Shown here in pieces: positions 36,301-43,873 of a stretch of DNA of 64,000 bases. The notes under the pieces are model-generated. The model saw nothing but the letters and a program-made list of their open reading frames with translations, did no database searches and had not been told where the DNA came from. The translations under genes and the position numbers were made by a program. Positions within the stretch are counted from its first letter, which is position 1. The number at the start of each line of letters is the position of its first letter. Origin of the DNA: G963667975 sp963677395 (GTDB lineage Bacteria; Bacteroidota; Bacteroidia; Bacteroidales; G963667975); NCBI GenBank assembly GCA_963677395.2, contig OY781965.2, positions 496,001-560,000 on the forward strand. The letters are read 5' to 3'.

Positions 36301-36418
36301 TGTATTCGCCGCAATCCCACCAACTGGCAGTTGGTTCAGCGGTCATAAGGTAAACGGTTGAAGCTATGATAAATGCAAGCCAACCTGTAATGTTGTTCAG
36401 TAAGTTAAATCGCTTCAT
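33389..36418 (-). CDS. DUF2723 multi-pass membrane protein
   Basis: Large integral membrane protein of the DUF2723 (TMEM260-like) family, suspected glycosyltransferases. Start taken at MKRFNLLNNITGWL (36418); a longer frame to 36532 adds a Lys-rich extension without support. Seen: conserved SWWDCGEYIA and QVGHPPGAPTFQL near residues 30-60, about 12 membrane helices in the first 600 residues, and a soluble C-terminal part with LITNGDNDTFPLWYAQE. Relatives may O-glycosylate surface proteins, but that is not shown for this one. Length 1009. Confidence 0.88.
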   Translation of the reverse strand: MKRFNLLNNITGWLAFIIASTVYLMTAEPTASWWDCGEYIATACKLQVGHPPGAPTFQLFGRFFSLFAGNASNIAFTINAMSAIASGFTVLFLFWSITLLARKLVIKDGEISPVSMFVTLAAGFVGSMAYTFSDSAWFSAVEGEVYATSSFFTAIVFWAILKWESKADEKHHMRWLILIAYLVGISIGVHLLNLLAIPAIVYVYYYKRYTPTRKGLIWSGIISIILLFFILYGVIPMIVNLAGKFELVFVNGFGMPFNSGTIVYFILLIGGIVWGIRYSARKQKYALNTALLSLVFLLIGYSTFFILIIRANANTPINENAPKDAIGLLSYLNREQYGDRALVYGPYYNAKMVNQEEGSTKYAKGKEKYDVVGKEVIPVWDPAYCTLFPRMSSNDESRQHPKYYKFWAGISGDRKPTMTENMKFMFRYQIGHMYWRYFMWNFAGRQNDIQGLGYNEDGTKDIMHGNWISGIPFFDKMRLGPQDNLPKSLKENKAHNRFFMLPLFLGLLGLFFHWKKNSKDAFVVMLLFVMTGLAIVLYLNQPPVEPRERDYSFAGSFYAFAIWIGLGVIGLYDFLSKKVPQYPSAVIAFGLTLVLVPGIMAKEGWNDHDRSQKYAARDIAVNHLMSCEPNSILITNGDNDTFPLWYAQEVEGVRTDVRVVNFTLSSGAWYVEQLFNKVYKSDKLPFTLAVEQYRQGTNDWVPVRELDGINGYVELRQLIQFVASSDPQTKATTQQGETISYVPARRVKITVNKEQLLKDKIVPQELANMIVPEIVWEIQKSGLYKNDLMLLDFIASNNFKRPLYFVSPYSVKDIADITNYCQMEGLVYKFSPVVSPTRSAGFGGINTAKTYDLFMNKMKWGNLEKPGVYVDPESYRSVQVIRNQYVRLANGLMIENKMDSAKMVLKRGIEIFPMEKVPFDIYMLSFAQMYYMMGDTVPANNLCSKIIDYYEDQMRYFDTMSNGFKSSVMHPTQETLNYLNGIRDVLMQFKQTALVNRINKIANGRLDVR

Positions 36419-36541
36419 GGGCGAGAATTTTTTTAAGAACCTAATTAATTGCGAAGATACGGATTTCCTTAACATTATTACAAATGCGTTAACAATGTGA
36501 TTTTTTCTTTGAGAAAAATTTGGAGGTATCAAAATTCTTAC

Positions 36542-36549
36542 TATTTTTG
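36542..36549 (+). promoter_or_regulatory. tRNA-Gln -7 box
   Basis: TATTTTTG, 17 bp before the tRNA. Confidence 0.55.
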
Positions 36550-36566
36550 CATCCGCTTAACCGCAA

Positions 36567-36637
36567 TGACCGATGGTGTAATGGTAGCACTGCAGATTTT
36601 GGTTCTGCCTGTCTAGGTTCGAATCCTGGTCGGTCAA
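36567..36637 (+). tRNA. tRNA-Gln (TTG)
   Basis: Acceptor TGACCGA / TCGGTCA pairs fully. The anticodon stem GCAGA/TCTGC encloses loop TTTTGGT, anticodon TTG (Gln). T-loop TTCGAAT. No encoded CCA. Confidence 0.95.
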
Positions 36638-36640
36638 CAC

Positions 36641-36668
36641 AGAAGAGATTCGAAAGCGAGTCTCTTCT
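36641..36668 (+). terminator. tRNA-Gln terminator
   Basis: Stem AGAAGAGA / TCTCTTCT, then T-rich sequence, directly after the tRNA. Confidence 0.75.
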
Positions 36669-36715
36669 TTTTGTTTACACATATAGTTCATGAACATTTT
36701 TAATATCGTCGTGAG

Positions 36716-38059
36716 ATGAAATCACAAGGCAGAAAAGAAGCCCGCTCGGGCAAAAACACCAGAAATACTGGTGAAAAATCAACACGTACAAGTGCAAGAC
36801 CTTCCACACGTAAACCATCTTTTCCAAAAAAAGAAGGCTCTTATTCTGAAAAATCAGAAGGCGAAAACAGCGAATATAAACCACGTACCTACACCAAAAC
36901 ATTTGGTAAAAAACCAACAACCCGAACTTCAGCAAATTCCCCAAAAGAACGCAGCTATTCTGAAAAACCAGAAGGAGAATCTAAGGATTATAAATCCCGT
37001 TCGTATTCAAAATCTTCGGGGAGTGGTGCGTCAACTCGTAAATCAACTTATCCTAAAAAAGATAAGCCTTACGAAATATCTGAAGGAGAAAAGACGGGCA
37101 GAGGTCGTAAAACCGGAGAAAAAACCTTTGAGGGTAGCTCAAAACGAACCTATAAAGATTATAAATCACATTCTCCAAAACCATCAACACGTTCAAAATC
37201 AAGTTTAAACGAAGAGGATCTTTTTGAAGAAGAAGCATTACAAGCTCGTAAACCTCGTCTGAAACTCGAGATTTCCCAAAAATCCCGTAAGCCGGCGTAT
37301 GGTTCAACAAAAACAACCAAAGCGAAATCGGAACCTGTTGAGGATGGTACAATTCGTCTCAATAAATTTATTGCGGATGCCGGAATTTGCTCACGCCGCG
37401 ATGCAGACCAGCTAATTTCAACCGGAGCTATAGCGGTAAATGGCGAAATTGTTACACAACTCGGTTATAAAGTAAAACCAACTGATTCGGTTCAATATGG
37501 TGGCGAAACGCTGAGTCGTGAGAAAAAAGTATATGTAATTCTTAATAAACCAAAAGATTACATTACAACTACCGATGATCCACACAATCGTAAAACCGTG
37601 ATGTTGCTGTTGCAAAATGCATGTAAAGAACGCATCTATCCTGTAGGTCGTCTCGATAGAAACACAACCGGACTTTTGCTTTTTACCAACGATGGAGAAA
37701 TGGCAAAAAAACTTACCCATCCGGTTCATGGTGCCCGCAAAGTATATCATGTAGAACTTGATAAACCGCTTACAAAAAACGATATGCTTCGTATTTCGGA
37801 AGGTCTCGATCTTGAAGATGGCTTTATTCAGGTAGATAATATTGAATATGTAACGGATGGAATGGATCGCAAGCAGGTTGGTGTTGAACTGCATTCAGGG
37901 AAAAACCGCATTGTTCGCCGTATTTTTGAACATCTCGATTATCGTGTAGTTAAGCTTGATCGTGTTATCTTTGCAGGCCTGACCAAGAAAGATCTTCCAC
38001 GCGGTAAGTACAGAATTCTTACGGATAAAGAGGTCAATTTCTTGAAAATGATAAAATAA
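36716..38059 (+). CDS. rluB: rRNA pseudouridine synthase RluB family with long basic tail
   Basis: Converts a uridine in 23S rRNA to pseudouridine. The enzyme core is at about residues 200-447: S4 RNA-binding domain (LNKFIADAGICSRRDADQLI) and the catalytic motif GRLDRNTTGLLLFTND with the catalytic Asp in RLD. The first 200 residues are an unusual Lys/Ser/Arg-rich tail with a ~43-residue repeat (GSYSEKSEGENSEYK, RSYSEKPEGESKDYK). The tail is probably disordered and RNA-contacting; such tails are common in this phylum. Cytoplasmic. Confidence 0.92.
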   Translation: MKSQGRKEARSGKNTRNTGEKSTRTSARPSTRKPSFPKKEGSYSEKSEGENSEYKPRTYTKTFGKKPTTRTSANSPKERSYSEKPEGESKDYKSRSYSKSSGSGASTRKSTYPKKDKPYEISEGEKTGRGRKTGEKTFEGSSKRTYKDYKSHSPKPSTRSKSSLNEEDLFEEEALQARKPRLKLEISQKSRKPAYGSTKTTKAKSEPVEDGTIRLNKFIADAGICSRRDADQLISTGAIAVNGEIVTQLGYKVKPTDSVQYGGETLSREKKVYVILNKPKDYITTTDDPHNRKTVMLLLQNACKERIYPVGRLDRNTTGLLLFTNDGEMAKKLTHPVHGARKVYHVELDKPLTKNDMLRISEGLDLEDGFIQVDNIEYVTDGMDRKQVGVELHSGKNRIVRRIFEHLDYRVVKLDRVIFAGLTKKDLPRGKYRILTDKEVNFLKMIK

Positions 38060-38105
38060 ACCGGATTCATCCGGAGTTTTACATTCATCTGTTTAAGCTT
38101 TCGGA

Positions 38106-40748
38106 ATGGAATCACAACCCAAAAAATCTTCCCGAAAAATTATACGGATGCTGGTGAAAATCAGCATCTGGCTTTTTATTCCCCTTGCTATTGCTGCTTT
38201 TCTGCTTACATGGTTTAATCATGAGCGGGTGAAAGGGATTGTAGTAAACGAATTGAATAAATATCTTAAGGCAAGGATAGAGGTTAAGGATATTCAATTT
38301 TCTGTTATTGAGAAATTTCCGATGGCATCAGTTAAGTTTATCGGAGTAAAAGCAACCAACGATAGAGATTCTCTTTACAATGAGCATTTGCTTGAAGCAG
38401 AATCTGTGTTTTTGGAATTCAATTTATTAGACCTCTATTTTGAAGAGTATAAAATCAAAAATATTGAAGTAAATGATGCTCATTTCAATATGCATGTGTA
38501 CAAAGATGGCTCTGATAATTTTCATTTTTGGAAAACCGGAGATGGAAAAGGAGGCAAAAAATTTCAGTTTCAGCTAAGGAAGATAAAACTGAATGATGTG
38601 GTTTATAGTTATAAAAATGATGCTACATATCAGAATTACAGTATTTTAGCCAAAAGTTTAAAAGCGTCAGGAAACTTTACAGATAATATTCAGTCGATAC
38701 ATGTAAAAGGAGATTTGATTCTCAGGCATATAGAGTCAAATCAGGTTCTTTATTTCAAGGATAAAGAGGCCTGGCTTTCGACTGATTTGTCAGTGCAAAC
38801 ACTTCAGAAAGAGATTACTATAAAAAGCGGAGAGCTTGAAATTGCCAATATGAATTTTCTGCTTTCAGGAAGAATGGGCTACGGCGAAACCAACAAAACC
38901 CTTGGTTTGGTGGCAAGTGGCAAGGATATCTTACTACACGATTTCATTTGTCAACTGCCGGAAAAATGGAGAACTAACCTCGAAGAATATAAAAGTAAAG
39001 GGGTCGTTAGCTTTCAACTTCGCCTTGATGGGCGTTACGGTGGTTTGTATCTTCCATTGATTACCGCTGGCTTTGATTGTAGAAATGCGGAAATTATTCA
39101 CAAAGAGACTGATACAAAACTGACAAATGTACAGTTTAAAGGTACGTACACAAATGGAGAATTTCGTACTCCGGTTTCACAGGTTCTTTATCTTCAAAGC
39201 TTTTCGGCAAATTTGCCCTATGGACAGATTTCAGGAAAGTTACGGCTGAAGAATTTCTTAAATCCGTATCTTGAAATTGAAACTTCAGGGAAAGCAAAAC
39301 TTGAAGAGGTTCAAAACTTCTTTAAAATCAAAAATATAGAGAAAGTTTCCGGAGAGATGGAGTTTTCTGTTCAGTATGCTGGAAAAGCACCAGCCAAGAT
39401 ATATCAGCCCAAAGATTTTCTTCAGAGTAACTCTTCGGGTTTTATCAAAATCAGCAATGTCGGATTTAGCACTCCATCATTTACCCGAAACTTTACCCGG
39501 TTAAACGGTGATTTTAACTTTACAAACAATAGTCTGGTAATTAATCATTTGAGTGGGCTATATGGCAATAGTGATTTTATCCTTTCGGGAAATCTTGAAC
39601 AGTTTTTCACTTGGTTATTTGTGGAAAAAGAGCCATTTCACCTGAATGCAAAACTTACGGCAAATGAGCTTTATCCCGAAGAATGGATCAAAGAAAGCGA
39701 TGTAAAATCCAATAAGCCAGTGCAATTCGATATTCCTCAAAATCTTGATTTGAATCTTGATTTTGAAGTGAAAAAACTTGGATTCCGTAAATTTGTATCT
39801 ACTGCAACCTCGGCCAATGTGGTAATCCAAAAAAGTCAGGTAAAGATTACAAATCTGAAAATGAATACGCTGGGTGGAAATGTTCAGGGCGTGGTTATGA
39901 TCGATGCATCAACCGGAAATAATGTATTAATAAGTTGCGAAGCCAACGGAAAGCAGATTGATGCTCGCGAAGCTTTCAGGGTTTTTGATAATTTCGGACA
40001 GAAATCATTGAATTACCAACATTTGGAAGGGAAAATTGATGCACGGGTAAATTTTGCCGCACTCTTTTCTCCTGAACTAAAAGTTTATCCAAAAACGATT
40101 GTAGCTCAGGTGCAAACAAAAATAAACAACGGCAGGTTGAAGAACTATCCTCCTATGCTCAAGCTTTCGAAATTTATTGATGCCAGCGAATTGCAGGATG
40201 TACGTTTTGCGACTCTCGAAAACCAGTTCGATATCCGCAATGAAGAAATTCACATCCCCGAAATGGAAATCAGATCAAATGCCGTAAATCTCAGAATATC
40301 AGGAGTCCATAAGTTTAATAATGTTATTGAATATTACCTCCGTATTCGTTTGTCCGACTTGCGTGGTAAAAGATATAAAGAACGTCTCCGTAAAGAAGAA
40401 GAAGAATTTGGTCCGTTTGAAGAGGATGGTACCGGAAAAACTACTTTGTTTTTGATGATGACAGGAACAATTGATAATCCGGTATTTAAATATGATATTA
40501 AAGGCGTAAAAGAGAAGATAAAGCAAGATTTACGTCAGGAAAAACAAAACCTGAAACAGATTTTACATGAAGAGTTTGGCTGGTTTAAAGATAAAACAGA
40601 AGAACGTCGCGAAGCTGAAATTATGAAGCAACAGGAACAGGGTAAATTTGTGATTGAGTGGGACGAGAGACCAAAAGATACTGTTTCACAGAAGGAAAAG
40701 AAGCCTGACCAAAAACAAAAGGCAAAATTTAAGGTTGAATGGGAATAA
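38106..40748 (+). CDS. AsmA-like protein
   Basis: An 880-residue AsmA-family protein: one N-terminal membrane helix (residues 18-36, WLFIPLAIAAFLLTWF), then a long beta-rich periplasmic body and a Lys/Glu-rich C-terminal tail. AsmA relatives are implicated in moving phospholipids between membranes. Conserved local features include ASVKFIGVKATN near residue 75 and the C-terminal YYLRIRLSDLRG segment. It precedes mscL by 19 bp and may share its transcript. Role inferred from family. Confidence 0.85.
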   Translation: MESQPKKSSRKIIRMLVKISIWLFIPLAIAAFLLTWFNHERVKGIVVNELNKYLKARIEVKDIQFSVIEKFPMASVKFIGVKATNDRDSLYNEHLLEAESVFLEFNLLDLYFEEYKIKNIEVNDAHFNMHVYKDGSDNFHFWKTGDGKGGKKFQFQLRKIKLNDVVYSYKNDATYQNYSILAKSLKASGNFTDNIQSIHVKGDLILRHIESNQVLYFKDKEAWLSTDLSVQTLQKEITIKSGELEIANMNFLLSGRMGYGETNKTLGLVASGKDILLHDFICQLPEKWRTNLEEYKSKGVVSFQLRLDGRYGGLYLPLITAGFDCRNAEIIHKETDTKLTNVQFKGTYTNGEFRTPVSQVLYLQSFSANLPYGQISGKLRLKNFLNPYLEIETSGKAKLEEVQNFFKIKNIEKVSGEMEFSVQYAGKAPAKIYQPKDFLQSNSSGFIKISNVGFSTPSFTRNFTRLNGDFNFTNNSLVINHLSGLYGNSDFILSGNLEQFFTWLFVEKEPFHLNAKLTANELYPEEWIKESDVKSNKPVQFDIPQNLDLNLDFEVKKLGFRKFVSTATSANVVIQKSQVKITNLKMNTLGGNVQGVVMIDASTGNNVLISCEANGKQIDAREAFRVFDNFGQKSLNYQHLEGKIDARVNFAALFSPELKVYPKTIVAQVQTKINNGRLKNYPPMLKLSKFIDASELQDVRFATLENQFDIRNEEIHIPEMEIRSNAVNLRISGVHKFNNVIEYYLRIRLSDLRGKRYKERLRKEEEEFGPFEEDGTGKTTLFLMMTGTIDNPVFKYDIKGVKEKIKQDLRQEKQNLKQILHEEFGWFKDKTEERREAEIMKQQEQGKFVIEWDERPKDTVSQKEKKPDQKQKAKFKVEWE

Positions 40749-40767
40749 ACAGTAAATAAGCTTTGTT

Positions 40768-41181
40768 ATGAGTCTTTTTAAAGATTTTAAAGCCTTCGCG
40801 TTAAAAGGGAATGTGATGGATTTGGCTATTGCCGTAATTATAGGCGGTGCTTTTGGAAAAATTGTCACTTCATTGGTAAGCGATCTTTTTATGCCGGTTT
40901 TGGGGGCAATAACCGGAAATGTCAACTTTAAAGAACTGAGTTGGATTGTTTTTGAAGGGACAAACGGTAAACCTCCGGTGGTAATACAATATGGAAATTT
41001 TCTGCAAAATGTAGTGGATTTCATCATTATTGCTTTCTTTATCTTCATGATAATTCGGGCGTTAAGCAAACTTGACAGAAAAAAAACAGAGGAAACTGTG
41101 CCTACAGAACCAAAAATTTCCAATGAAGAAAAGCTTCTTACTGAAATTCGTGATTTGTTAAAACATCAAAAAAATGATTAA
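40768..41181 (+). CDS. mscL: Large-conductance mechanosensitive channel
   Basis: Opens under membrane tension to save the cell from osmotic burst. The 137-residue length and motifs are typical: FKDFKAFALKGNVMDLAIAV (amphipathic helix and first helix), GGAFGKIVTSLVSDLFMPVL, second helix VVDFIIIAFFIFMIIRA, and a charged C-terminal bundle. Overlaps the lipocalin gene by 8 bp. Inner membrane. Confidence 0.96.
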   Translation: MSLFKDFKAFALKGNVMDLAIAVIIGGAFGKIVTSLVSDLFMPVLGAITGNVNFKELSWIVFEGTNGKPPVVIQYGNFLQNVVDFIIIAFFIFMIIRALSKLDRKKTEETVPTEPKISNEEKLLTEIRDLLKHQKND

Positions 41182-41677
41182 TCTGGTTCTTTTAATCTAT
41201 AGTGTTATGATGATCAATAGCGAAAAACCACAAACCGTTAATGAGGTTAATCTAAACCAATATGCAGGAACGTGGTATGAAATAGCGTTGTTTCCAAATC
41301 GTTTCGAAAAAGGATGCAGCTGTACTTCTGCAGAATACAGCTTGACAGAAAAAGGTTATGTAACGGTTACAAATCGCTGTATGCGAGGAGGAAAACAAAC
41401 TTCAATTACTGGAAAGGCATTTGTGGTAAAAAATTCAGGCAACGCGAAGCTGAAAGTGCAGTTTTTCTGGCCTTTTAGGGGCGATTACTGGATTTTGGGG
41501 TTGGCCAATGATTACAGTTGGGCTTTGGTTGGTTCGCCCAACCGTAAATATCTCTGGATTCTTGCTCGCGAACGCGTGCTGGATGAAAAGGTCTATGATT
41601 CAATTGTTCAACTAGCCAGAGAAAAAGGTTTTGATACTTCAAAGTTAGTCCGAACCATGCAGGATTGCACACATTAG
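41174..41677 (+). CDS. Lipocalin (Blc family)
   Basis: A small lipid-binding lipocalin. After a short hydrophobic start (residues 1-11, no lipobox Cys), the family motif NQYAGTWYEIALFPNRFEKG (about residues 28-47) follows and the GxW of strand A is present. Later ALVGSPNRKYLWILAR is the C-terminal signature. Length 167 fits Blc. Its start overlaps mscL by 8 bp, so translation is probably coupled. A later start near MMIN (41207) is possible. Confidence 0.88.
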   Translation: MINLVLLIYSVMMINSEKPQTVNEVNLNQYAGTWYEIALFPNRFEKGCSCTSAEYSLTEKGYVTVTNRCMRGGKQTSITGKAFVVKNSGNAKLKVQFFWPFRGDYWILGLANDYSWALVGSPNRKYLWILARERVLDEKVYDSIVQLAREKGFDTSKLVRTMQDCTH

Positions 41678-41694
41678 CCGATTATATGAATAGC

Positions 41695-42219
41695 TTATTC
41701 GCCCTCCTCATCATACCAGCTTGCATATTTCGGGTATGCATTGGCAATGCGAAGTATTTGACCTTCTAAAAGAGACTTGTCAAGGTCTTTAACCTTACGA
41801 GCCGGGATGCCTGCATACAATGTTCCGGATTCAACCACTGTATTTTCAAGCACTACTGATCCGGCTGCAATTATTGAATTGCTTTCAATTACAGCTCCAT
41901 CCATGATTATAGCCCCCATTCCTACAAGTACATTGTCGTGAATAGTACAACCATGAACAATTGCCCGATGAGCAATGGAAACATTATTCCCGATGTTGGT
42001 CGAAGCTTTTTGATAAGTACAATGCACAATAGCTCCATCCTGAATATTTACATAATGCCCTATTCGGATGGAGTGTACATCACCCCTCACCACAGCATTG
42101 AACCAAATACTGCAATGATCACCCATTACAACATCACCCGTAATGGTTGAATTTTCAGCCAAAAAACAATCTTCTCCGAAATGTGGAGTAATTCCGTTTA
42201 CTTTCTTAATTAAAGCCAT
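41695..42219 (-). CDS. Gamma-carbonic anhydrase-like hexapeptide protein
   Basis: A left-handed beta-helix protein with repeated hexapeptides (NSTITGDVVMG, NVLVGMGAIIMDGA). Zinc ligands are seen as VHC and the SIAHRAIVHGC pair of histidines four apart, the gamma-CA pattern. Start taken at MALIKKVNGI (42219), giving about 174 residues. Many such proteins bind metal without strong CA activity, so catalysis is not certain. Monocistronic, convergent with the lipocalin gene. Confidence 0.88.
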   Translation of the reverse strand: MALIKKVNGITPHFGEDCFLAENSTITGDVVMGDHCSIWFNAVVRGDVHSIRIGHYVNIQDGAIVHCTYQKASTNIGNNVSIAHRAIVHGCTIHDNVLVGMGAIIMDGAVIESNSIIAAGSVVLENTVVESGTLYAGIPARKVKDLDKSLLEGQILRIANAYPKYASWYDEEGE

Positions 42220-42414
42220 AGTATTGACAGGTTTTAGAAGGTTCAAAAATAAGGTATTTCATTCGTAAATAATGGTTTATTCAAAGGTTGGGAGGTGAAT
42301 TTTTATCCATGTTTGTGAATTGTAACAAATCATGCTCGTTTCATAAGAATAAAACACGTCATTTCAATTTTGTTCAAAGCAGAGATTGAATTCTCTCAGA
42401 ATCTTCCTTTTGAT

Positions 42415-42422
42415 TAATTTTG
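42415..42422 (+). promoter_or_regulatory. dusB -7 box
   Basis: TAATTTTG ends only 10 bp before the dusB ATG, so the leader is almost absent. Confidence 0.6.
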
Positions 42423-42432
42423 CACCCGAGTT

Positions 42433-43440
42433 ATGGCAAAAATTGGAAATGCAGATTTAGGGGAGTTTTCTGTCTGGCTTTCGCCAATGGAAGATGTAAC
42501 GGATCCGCCGTTTCGCAGGATATGTAAGCGGATGGGTGCCGATGTGATGGTTTCGGAGTTCATCTCATCTGAGGGTTTGATTCGCGATGCTTCAAAAAGC
42601 TTGAAAAAACTCGATTTTTCGGAAGAAGAACGCCCGGTTGGTATTCAGATTTTTGGTTCAGATATTGATTCCATGCGTCGCGCAGCAGAGGTTGCCGCTT
42701 CAGCCAATCCTGATTTTGTGGACATAAATTGGGGTTGTCCTATGCGTAAAGTGGCCGGAAAAGGTGCTGGATCAGGTATCCTGAATGATATTCCAAAGAT
42801 GGTGCATATTACCGAAGCTGTGGTAAAATCGAGTTCAATACCTGTTACTGTAAAAACTCGTCTGGGTTATGAAGAAAAAGACAAACCCATTGTTGATATA
42901 GCTTTACGGCTTCAGGATGTGGGTATTCAGGCATTGAGTATTCACGGGCGTACGCGGGCTCAGATGTATCACGGTCAGGCTGACTGGGCTCTGATTGGAG
43001 AGGTGAAAAATCATCCGCAAATTCATATTCCAGTCTTTGGAAACGGTGATATTACTTCAGCCGAAGTTGCCCTGCAACGAAAACAGCAATATCCAACTCT
43101 CGATGGAATACTGATTGGACGTGCAACAGTGGGTAATCCATGGATTTTCAGAGAAGTAAAACATTATTTGCATACAGGAGAACTGTTGCCACCGCCTACT
43201 CTTGCCGAACGTATTGCTGTTTGTAAAGAGCATCTGCTAACATCGGTAGAATGGAAAAGTGAAATTACGGCCATTTATGAAACGCGAAAACATTATTCGG
43301 GCTATTTTAAAGCGATCAAGGATATAAAACCTTACCGGATTCGGCTGGTCACTTCTGTAAATCTTGCCGAAATACTGGAAATACTGGATGAAATAGGAGA
43401 AAAATGTAAGTATGACTTATTGGGAAACAATATAGGTTAA
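42433..43440 (+). CDS. dusB: tRNA-dihydrouridine synthase
   Basis: FMN-dependent reductase making dihydrouridine in tRNA. Seen: SPMEDVTDPPFRRI (residues 17-30), VDINWGCPMRKV with the catalytic Cys, KTRLGY, SIHGRTRAQMYHGQADW, and NGDI / GRATVGNPW near the C-terminal part of the barrel. Length 335 is normal. It appears monocistronic. The stop overlaps by a few bases the stop of the pseudogene on the other strand. Confidence 0.95.
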   Translation: MAKIGNADLGEFSVWLSPMEDVTDPPFRRICKRMGADVMVSEFISSEGLIRDASKSLKKLDFSEEERPVGIQIFGSDIDSMRRAAEVAASANPDFVDINWGCPMRKVAGKGAGSGILNDIPKMVHITEAVVKSSSIPVTVKTRLGYEEKDKPIVDIALRLQDVGIQALSIHGRTRAQMYHGQADWALIGEVKNHPQIHIPVFGNGDITSAEVALQRKQQYPTLDGILIGRATVGNPWIFREVKHYLHTGELLPPPTLAERIAVCKEHLLTSVEWKSEITAIYETRKHYSGYFKAIKDIKPYRIRLVTSVNLAEILEILDEIGEKCKYDLLGNNIG

Positions 43441-43789
43441 TCGCCAAATCTCATTAAATCATTTGCTTTGAAGTTCCATTCAGGCGTATTTAAATCTAAA
43501 CCGAAGTTCATTTGAAAATGCCATTGTAGAGCCTCACTTTGCTCCCTGATTTTTTTGACGGCAGCGTTTGTAAATAGTAGGCAAATGAGTTTTCGGATGC
43601 TTCAATTCTATGAAATTCTGCCGGAGGATTGAATCTGGAAGCCAGAGTTTTTCCCTCTGGATAGATGTTTGTATTTTGAGATTCAGCTTGATTGTATTTT
43701 GTGAATGAGGATACAAGCATTATAATACTTGCTGTTATAACAATGATTGAAAGTGCAAAGAGGTTGATTTTCTTCGTCTTATGATTCAT
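43437..43789 (-). pseudogene. DUF4846 gene with large internal deletion
   Basis: The ATG at 43789 starts a membrane-anchored N-terminus (MNHKTKKINLFALS) followed by the DUF4846 opening (LPSKKSGSKVRLYNG). It then stops at 43508-43510. In the next frame, 43437-43530 encodes TPEWNFKANDLMRF, which I recognise as the usual C-terminal motif of the same family. Family members are about 270-300 residues, so some 170-190 codons are missing and the frame is shifted. Most likely a dead gene. Confidence 0.75.
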
Positions 43790-43815
43790 TATGTGGGATT
43801 TAAGAAAGTTTTCAT

Positions 43816-43823
43816 TACTTTTG
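43816..43823 (+). promoter_or_regulatory. pfk -7 box
   Basis: TACTTTTG, 50 bp before the pfk ATG; the -33 element is unclear. Confidence 0.45.
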
Positions 43824-43873
43824 CTTAACGAAAAAAAGAGGTCATAAAGTATAAAAAACAATAATTCAGGCTT

